Below are positions 12,971 to 23,361 of a stretch of DNA of 64,000 bases, in pieces. Numbering within the stretch: the stretch's first letter is position 1; each line of letters starts with the position of its first letter. Source of the DNA: Dichotomocladium elegans. Lineage: Eukaryota; Mucoromycota; Mucoromycetes; Mucorales; Lichtheimiaceae. The translations under genes were made by a program, and so were the position numbers. The notes below the pieces were generated by a model. It did no database searches and was not told where the DNA came from. It saw only the letters and a list, made by a program, of their open reading frames with translations. Location of the stretch: positions 434,001-498,000 of the forward strand of contig JAIXMN010000010.1 of the NCBI GenBank assembly GCA_025716815.1, written 5' to 3'.

Positions 12971-15085
12971 TTAAGAAAAATGAACATCTGGTTTCTCCGC
13001 CATCATATCTGGCTTTCCTGCGACAATATCTAATTTATTTCTGGATCCTATAGTAAACGTAAAAGAGTGATTGAGTTAAGAGAGGAAGAGAGGAGAATGT
13101 GAAGTCGTTCCACTGGAGAATATATGGGCATTACCTTGTTGCGACTGTGGCGATGAATAACCAGTGCTGCTAAAGTCCTCGTGCGACATGATAGCTGTCA
13201 GCGGCTTGGGGTAGTACGCTCGATTTTTTCGGTTTCTGTACAAAAAGAATCCTGCCACCGCAATGACCCCTACCTGGGTGCAGCAATGGTGAAGATAATC
13301 ATTATTACTATAGCTCGCATTCAACATATAATGGAAAGAGATGGATGTGCTTACACCGGCGACGACACCAACAGCAATACCTGCAATTGTGCCAGTACTT
13401 AATCCCCCGCGTTGGCTCGTGGAAATCTCCGTTGTATTGACAGATGGCGTGGGATTCATTCCATCAAACGTGGTGGTCCACTTCCACTGGGTGGTGTTCA
13501 GGATATATATTTGGCTTACGCTGAACCCTCTTGCGCCCCAGAGAAAGAAGATGCAGTCCTTGCCAGGATAAACAGCTTTAGGAAGAGTGTTAGGTGCTGG
13601 TCACCGCGCTTGCAATGACAGAAAGGTATTCCTGTCTTACCAGTATGTTGGTAGAGAGGTCCAGCACCGACGCCTAAGGTCGCGTCGATAGACTCATTTC
13701 TCCATGTCATGAGGTCGGTATTGAGCAGGTAAAAGAAATCAGATGAGAGTGATAACTGACGAGTATCGTTCGCAGAAACTACAAGGAATCATAGATGTTT
13801 AGTAATAGATCAAGTTAAATACCAGTTTGCGAGTGCCTACAAGGTTGATAATAACCACCATAGAGAACAATGTCTCCCGATTCAACTTGATATCGGTGGT
13901 GGCGTGTTCTTTTTCGTTAGTCACCTTGAAGTACAATAACTTTTCGTTAGATGGGCACTCACTGAGTGTTGTTGTATGGGAAATACGCATAGACGGCACC
14001 ACATTTCCCGTCGTTGTCAGCAAATTCCATGAGTCGTTCAAGGTATCGTAGGATGCAATTTCGGCCATACTCGCATACTCTGGGTAATTGTACGCGGTAC
14101 CAGTAGTTTCATTCACCGCCGATACAGCCTTAACCCCGCCGATGAAATAGATGGTCCGTCTGTCCTTTCCAAGGACAGCCGTATGGAATACACGCGGCAG
14201 AATGTTCCTGGGCGACGAACTCAGAAGGCTCCATACCCCCGTCTTGATTTTTGGATACTTTGTCAGCCTAAAGTGATTTTAATATGTCCATGAATGTCGC
14301 GCTGTGCTTACTTCCAAGTTGAGCATTTTCATGACATTTGGGACTGGGTAGTTTCCGGTTGCATCGGGAAATCTGAAAACGAGAATCCTTGAATGAGCTT
14401 ATGGGTGGCTGTAATAAAATCAGGGCTGCTATGATAACTTGCGTTGTTTTTCCACCCCAGAGGTAGAGGGTATTTCCTTGGGCATCTGCTGTCATTGTAT
14501 GGGAATGCCTAGCACAAAACCCCAACGTAAGTGATGCGTGTTCTAACTACACGGTATGCTTCACAAGTGGCGTACATTTGGGCAAATGCGTCCCCGGAGA
14601 GGGATATATTGACCCATGTATTGTTGTTGGGGAAGTAGGTTAAAGTTTGGTTGACAAGATCACTGTAGTTATTGCCAATCCCTCCATCCACAACCAGGAA
14701 ACCGCGCTCGGGCACACTAGTCATCGCAAATTCGCTGTTGGGTTCGAGCACTCCATTATTGGAAGGTATTGTCAAGTTCACCCAGTTTGTCTGCATCTCG
14801 CTCATTGTTAGCGGTTGCGAAATATTAAGTCCAAAAAGGCATTTGACGATTTTAATGTGTTAATGCCGGGATAGCCACCGTAACAGAAGATCACTTGATC
14901 CAACAGGGCACACTCTTTTCCAACCGTCATTTTTGATGGGTTGCGTGGTCAGAAAGGCAGAAAGATCTACTTTTTAGAGTAAAACACTGACTTGTTCCTG
15001 GATATCCTGGATATTTTACTGCATGCCCCGTTCTTGAAAGGCATAAGAAAAGGACTGCCCCAACAAAAAGATTGAGAGAGCTCAT
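12971..15085 (-). pseudogene. Kelch-repeat membrane protein, copy B, with one-base frameshift
   Basis: Paralogue of the kelch gene downstream. Exons: 15085-14992, 14914-14576, 14508-14443, 14372-14312, 14242-13963, 13885-13841, 13778-13641, 13575-13355, 13273-13135, 13047-12971. It has a signal peptide (LNLFVGAVLFLCLSRTGHA), kelch blades (VIFCYGG, LVVDGG, LYLWGGK, IYFIGGV, IVLYGGY), a transmembrane helix (GTIAGIAVGVVAG continuing across a splice into VIAVAGFFL) and a short tail. Its last 26 residues, after an extra intron, match the end of copy A. Intron 3 (14442-14373) is GC-AG. Exon 2 is one base short: the reading frame changes at the A5 run 14833-14837 (T5 in the sense strand). Upstream and downstream frames align to copy A on either side of it. 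Otherwise the ten exons join in phase (about 486 residues). It could be a pseudogene, an assembly homopolymer error, or spliced around by an alternative 47-nt intron (see findings). Confidence 0.75.
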
Positions 15086-15979
15086 GAATATTGAAGGATG
15101 GAATAAAATATAAATAGAGCGGAAGCGAAAGAGAATATGGCTTCGTCCCTTTTCCGAGATGGACGTAAAATAATGACACACAAGCATTGTATTGGTGATG
15201 GATTTTGTAGCACGTTGATATTCTTCGGCTTGGTAATACAGAAGACCAGCCACATCACACGGGACTTCCTTCTATACACTTATTCAGCTAAGCCTTGTTG
15301 AGGTCCGTTCAAGAGGCTCTTCTCCATCTTGATCGACCACAACTATCACTGATTAATTAGATTGGTCTTCTATTCAAACAATCATCTAACTTTGCGATAC
15401 AATATTTACAAAATCCTCGGAGATTGCCTATAAAAATCTGATTGCAAGTCTTTTGAGAATCCCGGCTGTCATGGATCCCTCGTCCAATAGCCTTTCATTC
15501 TTGACGTTGCTTTTACAAACGGATCGGTATTTACGGTTTTCCACATATTTTGGATGTCCCGGTGTCGGTGAATATTGACACCATCAGGACAATAGAGCTT
15601 TTGCCGGTTGGCACTCTCACACCCAAATGCCACCGGTAACCTGGTTACCGGAATTCGTTATTGTAACCCCGATTGAATAGCCGGGACCATATCCGTTTAT
15701 GGTATAGAAGTTAGGTAACTTGCCATGTACAACAAATACTATACAATCTGAACGTTGTACCTACGAAACTAGCTACCAAATGAAGTGAATGATATAATGA
15801 AATGATGGCTTTCAGTAGTGCATAAAGTTCATTGATGTTCTCAGAAGAATGGCTAGAAAGCACATGGAGATCTGGTTGCTGTTTTCCGGAAACAGTTACC
15901 GTAAATACGCTGTAATTCACATTAGACCATTCTCTTTAGCTTATTATTCCGGTGACTCTTTATTCTCTTTTACTTGGAA
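15086..15979. other. Region between kelch copy B and the pogo-like relic
   Basis: No supported gene. A perfect 9-bp inverted repeat with one central base lies at 15633-15651. The left border of the pogo-like element should be in here, but I could not match terminal inverted repeats. Confidence 0.4.
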
Positions 15980-17730
15980 ATGCCTCAGCAACGCAAGCGT
16001 ATACACGTTACGTATGAGCAGAAGAAGTAAGTATGGATTTATGCGACTAAGGAGCCGAACCGATCTTCATTTGCGGCGTGGGCTAAGGAACAATTCAATC
16101 CTCCACACGCTCCAGGACAGCAAACCATCTCGCATATTCTGAAGCTCAAGAAGATTATGGGGATGTCAGATACAGAGCTCTCAACTAAGCATTCCAAGAA
16201 GCCTGCTCTTCCCGATTTAGAATTGATCCTAAAAGAGTTCGTTCAAGACATGGCGGTTGTTGGGTGCCCAATTGAACGAAATCTTCTGATACTTGAAGCT
16301 TTGCTTCAAGTTCATCGGCGAAAGATTGCTATTCCAGCCACCTCCAAGTTCTCCGATGGTTGGCTGTCCAGATTTATGGAGTGTAATGGATTTCGATCGC
16401 GATCAATGCACGGTGAGGCGAATTGCATTGAGATCAAAGATGCTGATATCCAGGTCGCGCTGAAAAAGGTCAAAGACAAAATTGCTCACTGTCCTTCCGA
16501 GCGGGTCTACAACAACATCAATGAGACTGGGCTATTTTGGAGGGCGCTCCCAACGCCTACTATCTCGCAGAAACTCATTGTCGGCGGGAAAGTGCTAAAA
16601 GGTCGGATGACCGTTATCTTATACTGCAATGCGGACGGGCCCCACAAACTTCCCATTGGAATTTATTGGGCGTCATGTTAGTTTAAACGGGAGTTGTACT
16701 TCGCGGAAAACCAAGTAAATATACTGGAGGTCCTCGTACCGCATATTAAATGCTAACCAAAAGCTAGATCAGTTTCTAGATTTGATTACCATCATTACTT
16801 CAATTAGAAGGCCTGGATGACGCGAGTGGTGTTCAGGGAAGTCTTGAACAGATGGGGAGCGATTATTGAGACCCGTCACAAAGGAGAGAAGGCGTTATTG
16901 CTGATGGACAATGTATCTTCTCATACCAAGCTCGATATTAAATTGAAATTTGCATGCGTCCCCCAAACATCACAATCCACTATCAACCGTTCGACGCTGA
17001 TATTGCCCATAACTTCAAGCTGAAATACAAGTATGTTGAAGCGGAGGTTTGTGATGGTAAAACTTATATAAGTAACGATTTATAGGGCGACACTTCAGTG
17101 CTATGCTGTGATGCAATGTAGAAGGAATAATTCGAGTCCTTTTTCAAGATTGGCATGAAGCAAGCACTCGATAGCATGCAAATCTCCTGGAGAGCAGTTA
17201 TAGGTCAAACTATTGCAAATTGCTGGACGCATACTGGACTGGAAAGCGGATAAGAACTTGTCATTGATAGTGCTGAGACTGATGAAGAGATGGATGTGTC
17301 CATCTAAACAATTATGGGTACTCGAGCAGATATCTCCAAGGTATCTGTATTTCACAACGATGCGAATGAAGGCATTCATAATGCCTACACTTCCTGAACG
17401 TCTTGATGTGGTCTTTTCTCTGGAAAAGGTTGATGGCAGGATTCAAGGTATGAACAACCACCCCAGTCTAGAGAACGATTCTCGCCAAATGGAGTAGAAG
17501 ATACAGGTAGTAACGTTTTTGACTAAACAGCTGCGCCATCGCCTTTATCTCTTGGGCAAAAGAAAAAGGCATACCAAGAATTTATGGAGTTGGTGGCTGG
17601 TGAAGATGGAAACAGCCTGGAGCAGATCCAGGTTCTCCGGAAAATGATCAGAGAGTTCGACTGCGAAACTGGTGCTGCCACTACGGAGAAGCAAACTTTG
17701 CTCAGCGACTTTGGTTTTTCTTCCAAATAA
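15980..17730 (+). pseudogene. Decayed pogo/Tigger-type transposase (CENP-B HTH + DDE_1)
   Basis: Transposase remnant of the pogo branch of Tc1/mariner. The original start is probably the ATG at 15980 (MPQQRKRIHVTYEQKK), followed at once by a stop. The next frame gives FAAWAKEQFNPPHAPG, then a CENP-B type helix-turn-helix (LLILEALLQVHRRK; KFSDGWLSRFMECNGF). The catalytic motif normally read as D-E-T-G is NINETGLFWRALP here, so the first Asp is replaced by Asn. The second acidic block (LLLMDNVSSHT) is at 16895-16940 after frameshifts. The C-terminal segment at 17577-17727 (FMELVAGEDGNSLEQIQVLR) ends in DFGFSSK. At least one stop and three frame changes make it non-functional. Confidence 0.8.
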
Positions 17731-18172
17731 AATTCAGTATAGAATAGAATGTTTTTATCGGTCTGATTCTAACGGAAAGGTTGAGAACCCTGTCGGCCAA
17801 CGATAACCTTATTTATCGGTATCTCCCAGCCCAAAAGTGGCCGTGCTCAAAAATCTCACTGGTAAATACTCTACAGGTATATATAGCGACCGGTAAATCG
17901 AGCGCTGTCTATTCTGTGTCACGGGTGTGTACTGTTTTATCGCGTATTCGAGTACAGTGGCTGCTTTTGGCCGTGGGTTTTTTGGCGGGACGCAGCGATT
18001 CCGTTTGGAGCTCTAACTAAAATGTTTAACTACACCAAACAGGGAGATATATAGCACCGAGAATGGCAGTTATCAACGCTATAGTTTTTGGGGATTTGAT
18101 AATTGCCCGAGAACCCTTCTTTGACCATGCTGCGAGATAAGGGGTGAAAGAGATTATAACGCATATAAAGTA
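17731..18172. other. Gap between two transposons
   Basis: Right flank of the pogo-like relic. No gene was seen. The TA dinucleotide at 18171-18172 is the left target-site duplication of the next element. Confidence 0.45.
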
Positions 18173-18193
18173 TGGTGCATTCTGCTTTAAACC
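18173..18193 (+). repeat. Left terminal inverted repeat of the IS630-type transposon
   Basis: 21-bp perfect inverted repeat, partner at 21302-21322. Flanked on the left by TA. Confidence 0.92.
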
Positions 18194-18259
18194 TTGAAAC
18201 TTTATTTTGTTCCAAATTTTGGAAATATTTAAACGCCGAACGTTACATTATATATCCGA

Positions 18260-20539
18260 TTAATCGTGTAGACCAATTCGCCTATGGGATCGATATTTCC
18301 GGCTTGTAAACTTCCTTACAGATTCATATGCTTCTTTTGAGTCATTGATTGTGTGGTATGCCTCAATGTATCTCCAACAACGCTTGTAAAATCTACGGAT
18401 TTTGGTACGGTCATTAGAGACCATATCCAGATATGTAGGAAGGTTGTTTGAGAGTGAGGCATAGGAATAATCACACTCCTTTCGAGCAATGGACTTGGCA
18501 GCTCCCCAATACCGTTCGATCCAATTTGTTTCGCAGTGATACTTGGGATAGAGTTCAAAAATATGCCCGCTTTTCTCGACTGCTTCCTGCATGAGGCTTT
18601 TTTCGTTACGGAAATCTGGCTGATGGGCAAGCATATGACTGGCACAACATGTACCGTCAGCATCTGTAAACTTCTTATCACACTTTAGATTCCATCGCTG
18701 ATTTCTGGCCTATATATCGTATATGGGAGAAACGTTATAAGCGATACATACAGTATGTCACTGATACCTTACCTGATACTCATCCCAACGTCCTAAGCCA
18801 CGCTCTTTGAGTATTGTGGATATACCCTTCATGTACCACACCCTCTTGGTCCTTGACTTCGATCTTATCTGCGATTGGATTACTCGGTGATAGTAAAAAC
18901 TTTGTTCCACGCGTTCACCATCTCGTATGAACCACCCAGGTCTAACACGCTTGCTGTAATCTGGGCAATTTTCACCGAGTTCCTTGTCGTTCAGGTTAAA
19001 TTTCGTTACCAGCCGTGCGTTAGGAGCATAGGCGGTATGGTTACTGGACTGGTCAAACAAGAACAAGGCCTGGCAATCTTCATGTAGAGCTTCAAAGAGT
19101 TTAACTGCGTCATTGCGGTATTGTGCGAAAAGATCGTTTGACGTCCAGTAACCTTCACGGTTGGCGCCGGCTTTAAAAAACGCCCTAGACGTCCAATTCC
19201 TCAGGCGCATTGTCCCATGGCAGGCGCATTGAAACTCGCTGACCATGATTGATCCGCCTGGTGACTTGCGTCGAAGAACGTTCTCGTCATTGAGTAACCA
19301 CATATCCCCTCTGGAATCATTTGAATAAAAAGTGCATTCGTCATGTGTCACCATGACTAGTTTACGGATGCCAGGACCAAGCGCTGGTTCTACTTCAATC
19401 TCTTCCTCTTCGCCAACAAAGGTCGACATGCGCTCCCTGTACTTTATCATTCGCGAAGCCCATAATTTTCGGTAATCAATAACGTCAGGGCGTTCGTGGC
19501 CGTCGAAATACACATCTTTTCCTTGCTTTCTGTAAGCATATCCCCAATCATGCAAATGGATTTGGATTTGGGAGAGGGACAGTCTCCCAGGAACTCCAAG
19601 CTTCTCAGGGATCACAACGCGGTTGAGATGGAGCATCAGATCGGTGAGGTTTCGTTTTTGTGGCTTCCTCAATCTCATCCATTCCTTTGCTGCAAGCTGG
19701 ATGTCTTCATCGTTCAGAAGGGATTGGCGTTTCGTGTGTTTTCCCTGCTGATGTTTTGAGATTGACCCGTGTTGTAGAAAATCATTTGCCCAACTTCGGA
19801 TGGCTTGGGGGCGGTAGTACTTTGATGGTGTATTCCATATAGTAAAAGCCGCCATCAAGGAAGCTTTCATTTTCTTTTCACCGCTTAGAAGGTAACCGAG
19901 GTAAAGATGCACGGCACGATATTTAGCGCGTTCATAATCTGGCATCTGATTTTCAATATGTGCTGCATTTATCTTTGGGGCCACAAGGGGGGCGATTCGC
20001 TCATAGGCAGCTGCATAATCGCTGATGGATGCTGATGTTCCCTCATCGTCGTCAGAAAGTTCCTCGTCAGTATCCTCAATAGATGGAGCTTCGCTTATTT
20101 CTTCATAAGCACCAGATGAGCTGGAACTGCGAAAATAATTGGTGATAACCGATCCATTCTTCTTGGCTGCTGCTAATGCCCTTTTCTTCCGGTTATATTG
20201 GGTAGTTCGACCAGTCCCAAAATATGGTCCACGTTGATCAACTAATGTTTTCGTGCACCACTTGATTGGGAATGTGATTGCAGGCGTCTCGCATGAGGAA
20301 GAAATTTCTTCAGTCATCATCAGATCATTATCTGTCAGGTTATCAAGAAGGGCGAAGTCGTTTTCTTCCAGAATTGGGCTCGCGACTGTGCTTGATACCT
20401 CATGAGCGTTTGCTTCTTGAGCATCGCTGTTTGTCACAAAGCTTCCGTTCTCATTACGCTTTCGCTTTTTAGCAGCAGATTGGCTTTTCTTCGGCCGAGG
20501 CATGTTTTCGTTAGTGAGAGGAAAGAAAAGAGTTTGCAA
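18260..20539 (-). CDS. DDE transposase (IS630/Tc1-like, fungal family), 738 aa, apparently intact
   Basis: Catalyses cut-and-paste transposition of the surrounding element. Exon 1 is 20539-18773 (589 codons) and exon 2 is 18709-18260. The 63-nt intron has GTAAGG/TATAG ends and is in phase 0. A second Met (20503, MPRPKKSQ) is an equally possible start (726 aa). The N-terminus is basic and NLS-like (AAKKRKR), then acidic and Ser-rich. The middle contains a helix-turn-helix-like region (QRKNLTDLMLHLN...LSLSQIQIHLHDWGYAYRK). The catalytic triad is readable: VTHDECTFYSND (near residue 398), LFLFDQSSNHTAYAPNA (near 496) and, in exon 2, CETNWIERYWGAAK (near 651), an IS630-type D-D-E. CC and SH motifs after the splice are typical of this group. 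No stop or frameshift is present. Relation to KDZ transposons was considered and not supported. Confidence 0.85.
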
Positions 20540-21301
20540 ATTACAGTCGGAAAGATTGCTACTGCCTAGATCTTACTGAGCAATCAGGCGCCGACTGCTA
20601 ATTGACACAGGAACACTTGCCTCAGCCCCCTGATGAGATTTCGGCACCAATCACACTGTTGTATCCTCGACTATATTCTTCTTTAACAGGCAGTATCGCG
20701 TAATTGCGCGGAATAACTAGTATTTTTCTTTATCTTCTAGCGCCATCAGCATATCTACTGCCGCTGTAAACAGAATTCATAACTTGTATCCTGGATTTGT
20801 GTCGTTGTGCATGATGGACATCACATATCAACCCTTTTATTTGATTCACTGGTTAGGGAAATCACTTACGTGATTACTACATCCACACCACTAGAGTGAA
20901 TGCTTTGATAGATATTTCTTACAAATAGGCCAGGTTTAATACTTAATAAATACAACTCTGGTCAAGATTCGCACTATTGACATTCTCCCCTTTTTTAATT
21001 GGTGTCCTCCGCATGTTACACAAAGTGTCTTGATGTAACACACTGCTTGATCAACATAAGTTGATCCATCGTAAGGGACATCTTGTTTCAAATCTGATGG
21101 CCCACAGCTTAAATTTCATTTCCCGACACTTTTTCAAAAGCTTATAACTTTTTGTTCCATTAATGAGTCGCATAATCCATTCCATAAATACCGTTTATTG
21201 GAAGTGATAAACCATTTATTTTGGTGTAGAAATGCGTTAAAAGTAGTTTGTAATATTTTATAGAGGTTTGAACTTTGAGGGCGGACTCTAAATATTTTCA
21301 T

Positions 21302-21322
21302 GGTTTAAAGCAGAATGCACCA
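21302..21322 (-). repeat. Right terminal inverted repeat of the IS630-type transposon
   Basis: Reverse complement of 18173-18193 over 21 bases; TA follows at 21323-21324. Confidence 0.92.
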
Positions 21323-21780
21323 TAAAATAGAATGTCGCACAAAAATATTATCAATGGCGCATAAAAACATAAGAAGGCCGTAGACATACCCTTTGGTCAA
21401 CAGAGAATATCAGTCCCCTTCTTACTCTTTCACTTAGTTCGAAGATAGCTAGGTAAACCATCGCGGTAACGATGGCGGAAGAGGGAGGAAAGGAAGGCAC
21501 CAGAGCTGTTGAGCATGGAGGGCGATTGCAACGGCGGAAGGGGTGGAGGAAGGAACGATGAGGGACGACGGACGACCAACGATAACACCAGCGGCAGAAG
21601 CATCGGGGGAAGCAACGGAGGACGCAGATAAAGACAGAAGCACCTCGACGAAGCCTTTATGGGAGACCTGCGCGGGTGAAGCCATACCACGGTCCCACCC
21701 AAATCCCATATCCTCTTCCCTCAAGGTAATGAGTTAGGCTGATATCGTTATCTACAGAGGATCGGGAATATTAGAAGATT
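21323..21780. other. Spacer with low-complexity purine-rich block
   Basis: No supported gene. 21460-21700 is a G/A-rich (sense), C/T-rich (antisense) block open in several frames on both strands, a sign of composition bias rather than coding. It resembles in texture the blocks at 12.2-12.6 and 37.25-37.4 kb. Confidence 0.4.
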
Positions 21781-22850
21781 GCAGAATGGAACAAGGTACC
21801 CTCTTGCCTTTTACTTTGCTCTTGACAGCTGTCCAAAATTACTCAATCGGGTCGAGTTCAAACGAGTATGGTGGAAGATAAGCACATCGATATCCTCAGC
21901 CTTATAGATAGGTGCATTATCCATTACCAAGAATGGCCCTTCATATGTTCATGATTATCCATGTCGTCCACTGTAGTCTCAAGGAAGCTGATATAATGTT
22001 CAGTTACCTCCCCTCTTTCTTTTCTTGGTTGGTGGCTGCGGGAGTCTCAAGCTGCATTTAATGATCCCTGAAGTGAGATTGCTCGCAATATGTGGTTGTC
22101 TTTGCTCTTGCCTTTGGTATTATGATCACTGCAGGAGTCCCTTCCTTCGACCATGACATGATGCGTTTCAAATTAATATGGAATCCGGCCTCGCCAAGAA
22201 AACACAGTTTTTTCTAAGTCGATGTCGGTCCTGTACCATCTGCACACCCAGTCAAGGCGCTCTCTTGGATCTTTGCAGCACTATTCATGCCTACAGGCTA
22301 AAACCGAGCCATTTTCAATGCCAAGTTGCATTCGTTTTTCATAAATCGATGGAGCGTTGTCCTGGATACTTTGAGAACCTCGAATATTTGAAGCAGTTGC
22401 CCCATCAGCTGCTCTAGGAAAAGGATGCATTCTCATCAATGCATTCTAAAATAACGCATTTATGCACTTCATTGAGAATACGCGAGCGATCTCTCGCTTT
22501 AGGTTTCTTAAAGGTGCTGTCAGGTACCTTCCTGTACTGTTATTCCTGTTGCTGTGCTGAACGAACATGGATTCCTAGTATCTAATACACTCAAGACCTT
22601 GTCTTGGTCCGTGTACGTAGTGTAACTGCGCTTAATCCTCACTTCTTTCATCCAAATGCCTGTATCCTTTTGTTGGGAATGTGTGCGGTAGTACTCGCAG
22701 AGTTATCCTTGCAAGATATGCTATGCTGCTATTCAGTGCGAGAACAAACGGATGGCAGAGAATGCATTCCTTCATCAACAATATCATCCATAGGTTCAAG
22801 ACAGCCATGTTCACCAACAACATGACCTTGGCCGTCTTCTAGAAAAATAG
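21781..22850 (-). pseudogene. Tc1-like transposase relic A
   Basis: Reading the minus strand in shifting frames gives recognisable Tc1/IS630 DDE landmarks in order. An N-terminal piece corresponds to GRLEPMDDIVDEGMHSLPS. A helix-turn-helix region has a 27-nt deletion relative to its duplicate at 41 kb. Further on are FLGEAGFHINLKRIMSW, a second catalytic block FLVMDNAPIYKAEDID, and LPPYSFELDPIE interrupted by a stop directly before FWTAVKSKVK. Several stops and frameshifts make it dead. The 5' half is contained in the inverted duplication 22429-23361. Confidence 0.75.
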
Positions 22851-23361
22851 ATGGATCATTTCAGAATGTAAAAGCGAAAAGAGTCAAAAGGAAGAGATGG
22901 ATTTGCCAAGCGACATCTTTCCATGGATGCATATGACATTTGATTTGTTATTATGCGTATTCTGGGCAAAAAGCAATTTTATTTTTGTAGTCTTGCGAGT
23001 TTGGAACTGATAGGAGTGCGACTTGATGTTGGAAAATAGCGTATGCTTCAAGCTGTTGGCTTACAGCAGCTTCGTCCGAAAGTTGGATCTGTGCAGTCTG
23101 AAGATGGGCTGTTAAATTTTGGATCCCCTATTTCCCCGACTGAAGATCCATCGTCAGATGGTCGGCCTCTTCGCCCAACTGCGTCGCCCGAGCTTTGCTT
23201 TGTTCGTGTTCAAACTGTGCTTCCTTGTCAACTTCCTCGGATTCAGCCACTCTGGGCCGGATGCTCTTGATTTCTTTTGACGCCTCAGTGCGTTCACGCT
23301 TCATGTCGCACTCCATTTCAGAGAGCTTTTCTTTGTAGACATCAGGTTGACGTCGAAGCTC
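22429..23361 (-). repeat. Inverted segmental duplication, copy S1
   Basis: Near-identical to 40273-41207 in opposite orientation. It contains the 3' end of the coiled-coil gene and the 5' half of a Tc1-like transposase. It differs from S2 by a few substitutions, a 27-nt deletion between two GACAAGGTC repeats (S1), and a ~29-nt segment present only in S1 (about 22841-22869). Confidence 0.85.

Larger units (their letters stand above)
18173..21322 (-). mobile_element. Complete IS630/Tc1-superfamily DNA transposon, 3150 bp
   Basis: Terminal inverted repeats are identical over 21 bp: 18173-18193 and the reverse complement of 21302-21322, beginning TGGTGCATTCTGCTTTAA. Similarity continues with one mismatch for about six more bases. 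Each end is flanked by TA (18171-18172 and 21323-21324), the target duplication expected for this superfamily. A single spliced transposase gene on the minus strand fills the left two thirds. The remaining ~760 bp (20540-21300) is AT-rich and non-coding. Perfect repeats plus an uninterrupted gene suggest recent activity. Confidence 0.88.

Noticed and set aside
18260..20539. Assignment of the large transposase to the KDZ (Kyakuja-Dileera-Zisupton) group
   Set aside because: TA target duplication, short terminal repeats and the D-D-E motif spacing fit IS630/Tc1 instead; no CxC-type zinc motif was seen.
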